The notes beneath the pieces were generated by a model. That model saw nothing but the letters and a program-made list of their open reading frames with translations. It was not told where the DNA came from and did no database searches. DNA of 5,665 nt from Moraxella porci DSM 25326 (lineage in GTDB: Bacteria; Pseudomonadota; Gammaproteobacteria; Pseudomonadales; Moraxellaceae): NCBI RefSeq assembly GCF_002014855.1, contig NZ_MUYV01000022.1:1-5665 (forward strand), in the 5' to 3' direction. This document shows positions 1 to 5,665 of the stretch, piece by piece. How positions within the stretch are numbered: the stretch's first letter is position 1; every line of letters begins with the position of its first letter. The position numbers were made by a program, and so were the translations under genes.

Positions 1-24
1 GGATCTAGTAGCTGAACCACTAAC
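1..24. repeat. Left arm of the window-terminal imperfect inverted repeat
   Basis: Bases 1-24 match the reverse complement of 5642-5665 at 19 of 24 positions: GGATCTA at 1-7 and CTGAACCA at 12-19 are identical in both. The two arms lie in the same codon phase of the two adhesin frames, coding D-L-V-A-E-P-L-T here and D-L-T-P-E-P-A-T in the partner. Homology may continue outside the window. Confidence 0.5.
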
Positions 25-1999
25 TGTAGCTATCGCAGTAACTGGCGATCAAGGATCTAAAGTAATTACCGATCCTTACAACCCAGGTGCTGTAGATGCT
101 GCTACTGGTGAGGTGATCACACCTGCTGAAAAAGTCTATGCTGCTGCAACCAAAGAAGATCTGGACGCTACCACAGGCTTGACTTACACTGTGTCTCTAA
201 ACCGTGCATCATCTGCTGATACTGAAGTTGTCGTTACCTTGACCGGTAAAGCAGATGCAGCAGACATCAAGAACATCACGCTAGCATCAGACAAAGGCGC
301 TGTTGCTTATAATGAGATCAATAACACAGTGACTGTGAAGATCCCAGCGGGCGAAACTTCAGTATCATTCCTGCTAGATCCAGTACTAGAAGCTAGTACT
401 GCAGCCTTTGATAATGAAAGCCCTGAAACGGTCATCGCTAGCATTACCAATACCGTCAATGCAGATGAAACCGCAACTATCAAAGCAAGCGAAACACTCG
501 CAGATGGTACTGTTTTGAACAATGGCGAAGCTATTGGTGTTATTCAAGACGGTGATGCTATGTGGGTTGCTAAATTATATGGTGATCTAACTCCTTACTA
601 TGGCCCAAATGCTGAAAGCTTTGCTAATTATAGACAGGCTGGTGATACAGTTCCAGCTGAATCTGCTGCTGCATTGACAACAGACTTTGGTGATGTGGTA
701 TACATTGGCTATCATCCAGATGAGACATCCCCAAATGTTATGAATAATGGCGCCCTTTTGAATTTAGGTGATACAAAAGTCGGACAAGCTACCGATGGTA
801 ACGATGCTATTACCACACTGGATCTTGCCCAAGGCGACGATGTCCTTAAAATCAAAGGAAACATCAGTCAACAGACTCGTACGTATCTAGGTGAAGGCGA
901 TGACATCTTACGAGTTGGCGGATATATTTTAAGCAGTGTAGTCAATGGCACTATCAATGACTCTGATACATCATCGGCGGTAGCATATGTCTTTGGTGAA
1001 GCTGGCAATGATGATATTGCTGTTGTCGGGCGTGTAGAGAACGGTGCTATCTATGCAGGTAGCGGTAGTGATACTGTAACTACTGGTTCTTTAGGATTAA
1101 CCACTCGCATTGATCTAGGTAGTGGCGCTGCAATGCCAGCGGCATATCTGCCTGAATACCAAGCACTACCAGGTGTAAGCCTAGGCAATGACAATAACAC
1201 CGATCTGGCTACAGATGTAAATACCTTGACCGTAAATGGTTCTGTATCATCTGGAGCCAACATTTTGGGTGGTGAAGGCCAAGATACTGTTACAATTAAA
1301 CAAGGCAGCGATGGCGATATTAATCTCGGCAATGGCAATAATACAGTAAATATTGCTGGTTTTGTTGGTGCTTCTGGTAGTATCACTACTGGCACCGGTA
1401 ATGATACCGCAATCTTTGGTGCTAACGTTGAAGGTGATATTGATCTTGGCGCAGGCGATGACATCGTAGAGATTGCTGGTAGTACGGCTGCTGCAACGAC
1501 CAGTATCATTACTGGTACAGGAAACGACACCGTAACCATCAAGGGCACTGCTCGCGGCGTCATTGAACTGGGCGATGGTGATGATGTGCTAAATATTGGT
1601 GCTGCAGGTGCTAACATCAATGGTGGTGATGGCATCGATACCATCAAGCTAACTGGAGCTGGCAAGGATATCTATTTGGCTGACCTAACTGGTATTGAAG
1701 TACTAGACCTAAATGGCAGCAGTACTGGTAGTGCGTGGAACGAGCGCAACACCCTAGACCTAGGCTCTGGTCAAGCAGCCACTCTGGAGAATATCTTGAA
1801 AAACCCAGGTCTATATGTTAAAGGCGATGAAGGCGATCGTGTGAATGTGTATCCATTCTTATCTCGGGAAAATACTGGCAATCTAGCTAAGACAGGTGAG
1901 GTGAAGACTGATGCCGCTGGCTTGAAATACGATGTATGGCAATATGGTACTGATACCAATGCTGTAATCTACATTCAGCAAGGTGTCGATGTGTTCTAA
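2..1999 (+). CDS. C-terminal part of a giant type I-secreted RTX-like adhesin (5' partial)
   Basis: The frame is open from the left edge (first full codon at base 2) to TAA at 1997-1999, giving 665 residues; the true start is upstream. The GTG at 113 is an internal Val codon, not a start. Residues about 50-185 are a Calx-beta/Ig-like beta-sandwich (GLTYTVSL, then VTVKIPAGETSVSF). Residues 186-265 match no domain I recognise. Residues 266-552 hold about 14 Gly/Asp-rich units of the form LGxGDDxVxIxG, typical of calcium-binding RTX beta-rolls. The last ~100 residues (from GIEVLDLNG at 564) resemble the C-terminal region of LapA/BapA-type adhesins and end in YIQQGVDVF, the probable uncleaved type I secretion signal. 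Expected role by family: export through an ABC/MFP/TolC channel, then surface adhesion or biofilm formation, with calcium-driven folding outside the cell. No ligand can be named. It is paralogous to the convergent gene ending at 3565. No stop or frameshift is seen. Confidence 0.85.
   Translation, partial: DLVAEPLTVAIAVTGDQGSKVITDPYNPGAVDAATGEVITPAEKVYAAATKEDLDATTGLTYTVSLNRASSADTEVVVTLTGKADAADIKNITLASDKGAVAYNEINNTVTVKIPAGETSVSFLLDPVLEASTAAFDNESPETVIASITNTVNADETATIKASETLADGTVLNNGEAIGVIQDGDAMWVAKLYGDLTPYYGPNAESFANYRQAGDTVPAESAAALTTDFGDVVYIGYHPDETSPNVMNNGALLNLGDTKVGQATDGNDAITTLDLAQGDDVLKIKGNISQQTRTYLGEGDDILRVGGYILSSVVNGTINDSDTSSAVAYVFGEAGNDDIAVVGRVENGAIYAGSGSDTVTTGSLGLTTRIDLGSGAAMPAAYLPEYQALPGVSLGNDNNTDLATDVNTLTVNGSVSSGANILGGEGQDTVTIKQGSDGDINLGNGNNTVNIAGFVGASGSITTGTGNDTAIFGANVEGDIDLGAGDDIVEIAGSTAAATTSIITGTGNDTVTIKGTARGVIELGDGDDVLNIGAAGANINGGDGIDTIKLTGAGKDIYLADLTGIEVLDLNGSSTGSAWNERNTLDLGSGQAATLENILKNPGLYVKGDEGDRVNVYPFLSRENTGNLAKTGEVKTDAAGLKYDVWQYGTDTNAVIYIQQGVDVF
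797..1657 (+). repeat. Beta-roll (RTX-like GxGxD) repeat region of the + strand adhesin
   Basis: Residues 266-552 of the + strand frame contain repeated units such as GEGDDILRVGG, GNGNNTVNIAG, GTGNDTAIFG, GAGDDIVEIAG, GTGNDTVTIKG, GDGDDVLNIG and GGDGIDTIKLTG. Each GxGxD turn is followed by an alternating hydrophobic strand ending in Gly, as in calcium-binding RTX beta-rolls. The spacing is about 18-23 residues in the regular second half, not the classical tandem 9, so one calcium-type turn alternates with a shorter second turn (for example TARGVIE). A degenerate stretch at about residues 375-402 (GSGAAMPAAYLP onward) interrupts the series. Confidence 0.8.
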
Positions 2000-2030
2000 T
2001 TGCACATTGGAATATAGTTAATCTAACCAA

Positions 2031-2062
2031 AACCACCTCCGAAGTTCGGGGGTGGTTTTTTT
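2031..2062 (+). terminator. Rho-independent terminator of the + strand adhesin gene, probably bidirectional
   Basis: An 11-bp stem with one wobble pair (AACCACCTCCG / CGGGGGTGGTT) and a 5-nt AAGTT loop is followed by seven T residues (2056-2062), 31 nt after the stop codon. Read on the - strand the same hairpin is followed by TTTT, so it can also end the membrane-protein transcript coming from 2136. Confidence 0.85.
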
Positions 2063-2066
2063 GGCT

Positions 2067-2131
2067 GTAGGATGGGCATCGCCCACCGGTACAATCCATT
2101 GGATTTGTTTGATTCGTGGTACGCATCCTAC
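2067..2131. repeat. Palindromic REP/MITE-like intergenic element, intact copy
   Basis: This 65-nt unit has perfect 8-bp ends, GTAGGATG (2067-2074) and CATCCTAC (2124-2131). Inside are GGGCATCGCCC (hairpin), CCAC pairing with GTGG (2083-2086 with 2116-2119), and the palindrome ATCCATTGGAT (2094-2104). The fold is a closing stem with internal hairpins, like the short non-coding repeats dispersed in many proteobacterial genomes. It encodes no protein. A decayed copy lies at 3431-3496 in inverse orientation. Assignment to a known family was not possible by eye. Confidence 0.6.
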
Positions 2132-2135
2132 TGTG

Positions 2136-3305
2136 CTATTTCTTCATCGGCAAAGGCTGAATTGATGAATCACCTAGCGTTTCATCACAAATCACCTCAG
2201 ATGCGCCTGTATATTCCTGACCACTCTTGGCATTTTGTTCAGATTGTGTCATTACCTGCTTTTGTTCGGGCTGTGTTGTTGCTTGGCACCCACATCGACA
2301 CCGACATAGGTGCTTATCATCAGTTTCATTGTCATTTTGTGTTTGAGTGCTCTTTGGTTTTTCTAGTTCGGGTACCGCTTGTATATTTTCCTTTGGTAGT
2401 CTTAGACAGTATTCTTCTTTGTCTTTATCTGCGACATTGCATAGAACACGCTCGCTACCGATATTCCATTTCATATAGCCATACAACGCATTGGGATGTT
2501 TAGCCCAGTAGTCGCTTGGCGCCTTGCTATTAAACTTGGTCTGAAGTTGTGTAATGTCAGCAGTTCTCAAGCCATTAATGCTATCAGCATTACCATTGTT
2601 ATAGATTAGGTACCATCTTGTTGAACTTTTCTTTTCTGTAATTCCAACCATTTCAAAAATAAGATAATTACCATCTTGAACTTGCGAAATGGTAGAAGTT
2701 AGCATTGCAGCAAGTATAGCTATTGGAGATAGAATATGAATCCACCAAGAATTGAATTTGAAAGCCATAAAAATTGACAAGCTAATTACCATCACAACAA
2801 CTAACAAAGTACAAATTCCAAACATCTTACAGATGGTGAATAATATGAATAGTCCAATCACAAGATTAATCGCTAAAATGATATAAAATTCCCACTTATT
2901 GGAGTTGTTTTTGCCCAGCCAAAACATATATGTTAGGACTGTTTGCAGTTGTAGAAAAGTAGTCAATAAGCCCGTTACAAATAACATTAACACAAACGCT
3001 AAAAAGGTATTTGGACTATTAAATAATTCTAAAACCAAATCATTTTGTTGAATTTTTGAACTATAATTTAGCGCAAGCATAAATCCAAAAATTATAGTGA
3101 TGATAAAAATTATAGAAATGGTTTGTAGAATGATGGCAGTAAATTTGCTTATATCATCCAATAGATTGGAATAATTCTCTCTTTTTAATAAAGGATTATT
3201 ATTCATTTGAATCTTATCTTTATATTTTAGTTTATCCTGAATTGACTTTACCGTCTTTTGAGTTGTGTGTATTGAATCATCCGCATGCTTTTCATCTTGC
3301 TTCAT
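2136..3305 (-). CDS. Unrecognised multi-spanning membrane protein with a Cys-rich C-terminal tail
   Basis: Complete 389-residue frame, ATG at 3305 to TAG at 2136. The start is fixed by AAGGAGGT just upstream and a sigma70-like promoter. I do not recognise the family. Residues 1-50 are hydrophilic and Lys-rich, probably cytoplasmic. Hydrophobic helices lie at about 56-79, 102-127, 139-158, 163-182 and 188-208. With the N-terminus inside, five spans would put the 180-residue C-terminal part in the periplasm. That part has a Trp/Tyr-rich segment (residues 231-302, WYLIYNNGN and YGYMKWNIGS) with two cysteines at 289 and 300, then a Gln/Glu/Thr-rich low-complexity tail containing CRCRCGC (334-340), which could bind metal or form disulfides. 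No signal peptide and no enzyme motif is seen. The N-terminal two-thirds is distinctly AT-rich compared with the adhesins, suggesting separate origin. It lies between two inverted terminator/palindrome copies and is transcribed as a single gene. A link to adhesin export or surface display is only a guess from position. Confidence 0.7.
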   Translation of the reverse strand: MKQDEKHADDSIHTTQKTVKSIQDKLKYKDKIQMNNNPLLKRENYSNLLDDISKFTAIILQTISIIFIITIIFGFMLALNYSSKIQQNDLVLELFNSPNTFLAFVLMLFVTGLLTTFLQLQTVLTYMFWLGKNNSNKWEFYIILAINLVIGLFILFTICKMFGICTLLVVVMVISLSIFMAFKFNSWWIHILSPIAILAAMLTSTISQVQDGNYLIFEMVGITEKKSSTRWYLIYNNGNADSINGLRTADITQLQTKFNSKAPSDYWAKHPNALYGYMKWNIGSERVLCNVADKDKEEYCLRLPKENIQAVPELEKPKSTQTQNDNETDDKHLCRCRCGCQATTQPEQKQVMTQSEQNAKSGQEYTGASEVICDETLGDSSIQPLPMKK

Positions 3306-3308
3306 ATA

Positions 3309-3316
3309 ACCTCCTT
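3309..3316 (-). promoter_or_regulatory. Strong Shine-Dalgarno for the membrane-protein gene
   Basis: The - strand reads AAGGAGGT followed by TAT and then ATG at 3305. This is a near-perfect anti-16S match and selects this ATG over the internal Met at residue 34. Confidence 0.8.
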
Positions 3317-3326
3317 AATTTTTCAT

Positions 3327-3355
3327 ATAATATATCTAAATTTATGGCGTATCAA
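3327..3355 (-). promoter_or_regulatory. Sigma70-like promoter of the membrane-protein gene
   Basis: On the - strand, TTGATA (3355-3350, 5 of 6 to the -35 consensus) and TATTAT (3332-3327, 5 of 6 to the -10 consensus) are separated by exactly 17 nt. Transcription would begin near 3320, giving a leader of about 15 nt that just holds the Shine-Dalgarno. The DNA upstream (3360-3425) is very AT-rich with A/T runs, compatible with an UP element or H-NS-type silencing. No operator is evident. Confidence 0.6.
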
Positions 3356-3430
3356 TTATAAAAAATTTGCTACAACCATGTTTTAAATATTATTTTAAAA
3401 AATATAGAAAATAAAACAACTTTCAATATC

Positions 3431-3540
3431 ATCATAATGCGTACCTCGTATCAAACAGATCCGATGGACTATGACGGTTGGTGATGTCCATCCTACAGCC
3501 GATAAAAAACCACCCCCGAACTTCGGAGGTGGTTTTGGTT
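3431..3540. repeat. Inverted-repeat copy B: terminator block plus decayed palindromic element
   Basis: The reverse complement of this segment matches 2025-2131: 37 of 37 nt in the terminator block (3504-3540), 13 of 13 at 3488-3500, then 40 of 51 in the inner palindrome. CATCCTAC at one end (3489-3496) is kept, but the expected partner end is mutated (about 3431-3440, reading ATCATAATGC), so the terminal pairing of the palindrome is lost. It lies between the stop of the - strand adhesin and the promoter of the membrane-protein gene. Confidence 0.8.
3504..3534 (-). terminator. Rho-independent terminator of the - strand adhesin gene
   Basis: On the - strand, the stem AACCACCTCCG / CGGGGGTGGTT with loop AAGTT (3534-3508) is followed by six T residues (3509-3504), 30 nt after the TAA of the - strand adhesin. 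It is identical to the hairpin at 2031-2057. It also insulates the downstream membrane-protein promoter from adhesin read-through. Confidence 0.85.
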
Positions 3541-3564
3541 GCTTGGATTATATGGATAGTGAGA

Positions 3565-5664
3565 TTAGATCACTTGGACACCTTGTTGGATGTAAACCCA
3601 TTGATCAGAGCTTGCAACTGTATAAGCGTCATAAGTCACGCCATCCACTGTTCTTTGCTCTGCATCAATCTTCGACCATACAACTTTGGCATTACCGATT
3701 GTGTCACGAAGATCACCATCAGGACGTCCGCCTGGACCGAAGTTCACTTTGTCTTCTGAACCGCCTTTGATAAACAGCTCTGTATTGGTATCCACTTCAG
3801 TCAAGTAATTGTGCTCAACGAATAGATACTGAGCTTTGGCATCAGACATATCGATAGTTTCGAAGTTCTTGATGGTACGCATACTGTATTGCTCATTATC
3901 AGTACCTGTTAGATAGATAGTGTCGTTACCTTCACCACCATCTAGACGCAACTGGTTCGGGTTAGAGTCTAGATATACTTTACCAATGGTCAAGCTATCA
4001 TCGCCTGCACCCATGTCAACTAGGCCACGATAAGCTTGGCCAGTAATAGTCATCTCATCATTACCTTCACCAGCAAGGATTTTCAAATCCGCAGTGCTAT
4101 CGCCAAGTGTACCACCAGTGCTTAGACGACCAGCGATATTGATCACGTCGTCACCAGCACCCGTATCAATAACAGTTTCTCGAATTGCATTGCCTGAATT
4201 CAGAACATCGCCACCAATGATAACGGTATCTTTGCCATCTCCGGTAGTCATGGTGCTATGAGTGAAGTTGCTTGAAATAATAGCCGCATCGTCACCAGTA
4301 CCAAAGGAGATTGTACCAGTATTGGCCACATAACCGCCCACTTTCAGTACATTGTCACCGTCTCCGAAGTTAACATTTTTTTTACCGTCAAAGTTGCTAC
4401 CTACAAGCATGGTGTCATTACCGCTACCAAATGTCACTGCTGATTGGATGCCTGCAGCAACCCAACCTTTTAGGTTAATCAGGTTGTTACCTTCGCCCAT
4501 ATCAACGACGAACTTAGGATTAGCTGTATAAGCAACAACATTCTCATCCAGCTGTAGCTTATCATTACCATCGCCCATCTTCAGTGATGATGCATTACCT
4601 TCAAAGCCTTGGAAAGCACCGCGTACATGAATGAAGTCATCACCCGCACCAGTATCGATAACTGCAGGGACATTACCCCAATAGTTTTGGTCAGACAGCG
4701 AACCATTTAATGCGTTAAGAGCACCAAATTGATCCAAACCAAGGATAAGCGTGTCATTGCCAGCAGTCGGTACAAACGCATCTCCGCTAGCAGCATCAGC
4801 GCTTAATTGTTTACCACCAATACGGTTTGCGTCATCGAAACCACCGTCATTTTTGACAGCAATACCATCACGATCTTTAGTACTGTCTGGACCAGTCACA
4901 AGATTGTAGCTGCTAAATAGGTTACGCATAAACTGCATGGTTTCAGTTCTGACATTACCTGCTGCATCCACAACGGTCACTTTTAAACCAGCTGGATCAA
5001 AGCGGTCAAAGCCATCTAATGTAAGTGTGTAAACACCATTAACTGCTGAAACAGTCGCCGGTACCTCTTTGCCGCCGCTCGTATAAGTTGCCGAAACGGT
5101 TGCATTCAATTCAGAATTATCACGAGCTGTTAATACAACTGTCGCACTACCTTTTGTATCGTTAAAGGTCGCTTCTGTAACTTGCATCGCCTCTACCATG
5201 GTATCCAAGCGGAAGGTATGGCTTTGGGTAGCTGTCACTTTGCCGTCAGTCAGCAGCTGGATTTCATACTCATAGTCAGTGCCATAAGTTTGCTCAAGCT
5301 CAGCTTCTTGGTACTCAAAGTCTTTACCAGTGGTTTTAGTCAATACTTCTTCAGCATTGGTGCGAATACCGTTCACGATAGTGTAACGAGTGACCACAAC
5401 TTGTTGACCAGTTGATAGCTCATTGTCTAATGAGAAGCTTAAAGTTGGTTTGGTATCGTTTGTCAAACCACTGTCAAGAGCCAATGCAGTGTCAAAATCA
5501 GCAGTTGCTGAATCAGCACCAACGGATGCGATATCACCAGTGAAGTCTGCGCCGGTCTTACCAGCAGCGGCATAAGCGGCTGATGGATCAACTTCATCAG
5601 TTAGATTGTCACCCAACTTGATGCTATCTGCAACGATTGTGGTTGCTGGTTCAGGTGTTAGATC
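3565..5664 (-). CDS. C-terminal part of a second giant type I-secreted RTX-like adhesin (5' partial)
   Basis: The frame is open from the right edge (first full codon at 5664) to TAA at 3567-3565, giving 699 residues. A TTG at 5616 is in frame but lacks a start context, and the frame continues upstream through it. Residues about 66-152 form a bacterial Ig-like domain with the common LTNDTKPTLSFS opening, as in Bap/BapA-type adhesins. Residues about 155-250 form a second Ig-like domain (YTLTLDGF, then VTVVDAAGNV). Residues 302-587 carry 12 Gly/Asp-rich beta-roll units (GAGDDFIHVRG, GSGNDTMLVGS, GAGDDVINIAG, GGEGNDTIYLTG). The C-terminal ~110 residues include FETIDMSDA and end YIQQGVQVI, closely matching the end of the convergent + strand protein and probably the type I secretion signal. 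Expected role: surface or biofilm adhesin exported by an ABC-type secretion system outside this window. Its Ig-like part is unlike that of the + strand protein. An A8 run lies at 4383-4376. No stop or frameshift is seen. Confidence 0.85.
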   Translation of the reverse strand, partial: DLTPEPATTIVADSIKLGDNLTDEVDPSAAYAAAGKTGADFTGDIASVGADSATADFDTALALDSGLTNDTKPTLSFSLDNELSTGQQVVVTRYTIVNGIRTNAEEVLTKTTGKDFEYQEAELEQTYGTDYEYEIQLLTDGKVTATQSHTFRLDTMVEAMQVTEATFNDTKGSATVVLTARDNSELNATVSATYTSGGKEVPATVSAVNGVYTLTLDGFDRFDPAGLKVTVVDAAGNVRTETMQFMRNLFSSYNLVTGPDSTKDRDGIAVKNDGGFDDANRIGGKQLSADAASGDAFVPTAGNDTLILGLDQFGALNALNGSLSDQNYWGNVPAVIDTGAGDDFIHVRGAFQGFEGNASSLKMGDGNDKLQLDENVVAYTANPKFVVDMGEGNNLINLKGWVAAGIQSAVTFGSGNDTMLVGSNFDGKKNVNFGDGDNVLKVGGYVANTGTISFGTGDDAAIISSNFTHSTMTTGDGKDTVIIGGDVLNSGNAIRETVIDTGAGDDVINIAGRLSTGGTLGDSTADLKILAGEGNDEMTITGQAYRGLVDMGAGDDSLTIGKVYLDSNPNQLRLDGGEGNDTIYLTGTDNEQYSMRTIKNFETIDMSDAKAQYLFVEHNYLTEVDTNTELFIKGGSEDKVNFGPGGRPDGDLRDTIGNAKVVWSKIDAEQRTVDGVTYDAYTVASSDQWVYIQQGVQVI
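3904..4761 (-). repeat. Beta-roll (RTX-like GxGxD) repeat region of the - strand adhesin
   Basis: Residues 302-587 of the - strand frame carry 12 Gly/Asp units, from AGNDTLILG through GDGNDKLQLD, GEGNNLINLKG, GDGDNVLKVGG, GTGDDAAIIS, GDGKDTVIIGG and GEGNDEMTITG to GGEGNDTIYLTG. Unit spacing is about 19-29 residues, with a GxGxD turn, an alternating hydrophobic strand and a variable second strand. It has the same design as the + strand repeat region, though individual units do not line up one to one. Confidence 0.8.
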
Positions 5665-5665
5665 C
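5642..5665. repeat. Right arm of the window-terminal imperfect inverted repeat
   Basis: Partner of bases 1-24 (19 of 24 matches as reverse complement). It lies in the - strand adhesin frame at the same codon phase and at a similar distance from the stop (699 residues against 665). Confidence 0.5.

Larger units (their letters stand above)
2025..2131. repeat. Inverted-repeat copy A: terminator block plus palindromic element
   Basis: Copy A of an inverted repeat whose partner lies at 3431-3540. Its first 37 nt (2025-2061) are identical to the reverse complement of 3504-3540. A further 13 nt (2063-2075) are identical to the reverse complement of 3488-3500. The following 51 nt match at 40 positions. 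The copy begins 25 nt after the stop of the + strand adhesin and ends 4 nt before the stop codon of the membrane-protein gene, so it fills nearly the whole intergenic space. Confidence 0.85.

Noticed and set aside
797..1657. CRISPR-like or minisatellite array
   Set aside because: The periodicity is at the protein level (GxGxD units) with diverged nucleotide sequence and no constant repeat/spacer structure.
1051..1665. 204-codon open frame on the - strand inside the + strand adhesin
   Set aside because: Pro/Ser/Val-rich antisense shadow of the Gly/Asp repeat codons, with no ribosome site or domain. The same applies to the - strand frames at 307-522 and 1771-1959 and the + strand frame at 5182-5415.
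2072..2503. 143-codon open frame on the + strand opposite the membrane-protein gene
   Set aside because: It starts inside the palindromic element and runs antisense to a gene with better start signals; the His/Tyr/Cys-rich translation looks non-coding.
3471..3770. Two overlapping + strand open frames and a - strand frame at 1887-2126 over the repeat copies
   Set aside because: They run through terminator hairpins and the palindromic elements and into the antisense of the adhesin 3' ends. Similar translations arise only because the repeat is duplicated.
5614..5616. TTG as the start of the - strand adhesin
   Set aside because: The frame continues without a stop to the window edge, there is no Shine-Dalgarno before it, and the upstream codons align with the partner adhesin, so it is an internal Leu codon.
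1..5665. Window ends read GGATCT and AGATCC, as would a Sau3AI/MboI or BglII fragment in a BamHI vector
   Set aside because: Possible cloning artefact, kept as an alternative to the inverted-repeat reading. However, the match continues beyond the hexamer (CTGAACCA at 12-19) and in the same codon phase of both paralogues, which a random restriction end would not explain. GGATCTA also occurs by chance at 53-59 in another frame, so the heptamer alone is weak evidence.

Overview
This 5.7-kb window looks like DNA from a gammaproteobacterium of moderate to low GC content, most likely Moraxellaceae (Psychrobacter/Moraxella type). That placement is an inference from codon use and from the style of the giant surface proteins; nothing in the window is taxonomically decisive.

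Layout. Two large reading frames enter from opposite edges and converge. On the + strand (2-1999) is the C-terminal 665 residues of a giant type I-secreted RTX/adhesin-like protein. On the - strand (5664-3565) is the C-terminal 699 residues of a second one. Both have the same architecture: Ig-like or Calx-beta-like extension modules, then 12-14 glycine/aspartate-rich GxGxD beta-roll units, then a C-terminal region ending in nearly the same YIQQGV(D/Q)V(F/I) tail. Their Ig-like parts are unrelated to each other. Neither start is in the window. Between them, on the - strand, lies one complete AT-rich gene (3305-2136) for an unrecognised protein with about five membrane helices. It has its own sigma70-like promoter and a strong Shine-Dalgarno.

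Inverted symmetry. The window is close to mirror-symmetric. Each adhesin stop codon is followed by the same 37-nt terminator block, identical in both copies, and then by a ~65-nt palindromic repeat element (about 78% identical over its inner 51 nt). These two copies are inverted and bracket the membrane-protein gene. The outermost 24 nt of the window are also an imperfect inverted repeat (19 of 24 matches), and both ends sit in the same codon phase of the two adhesin frames.

Interpretation (inference). The arrangement fits either two convergent adhesin paralogues made by inverted duplication, or an invertible segment that stores two alternative C-terminal, ligand-presenting cassettes for one giant type I-secreted adhesin, with flipping joining one or the other in frame to an N-terminal part outside the window. 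No recombinase is in the window, so the second model needs flanking sequence or read-level evidence. The membrane-protein gene may be a passenger in the segment or a functional accessory; the sequence alone does not decide.
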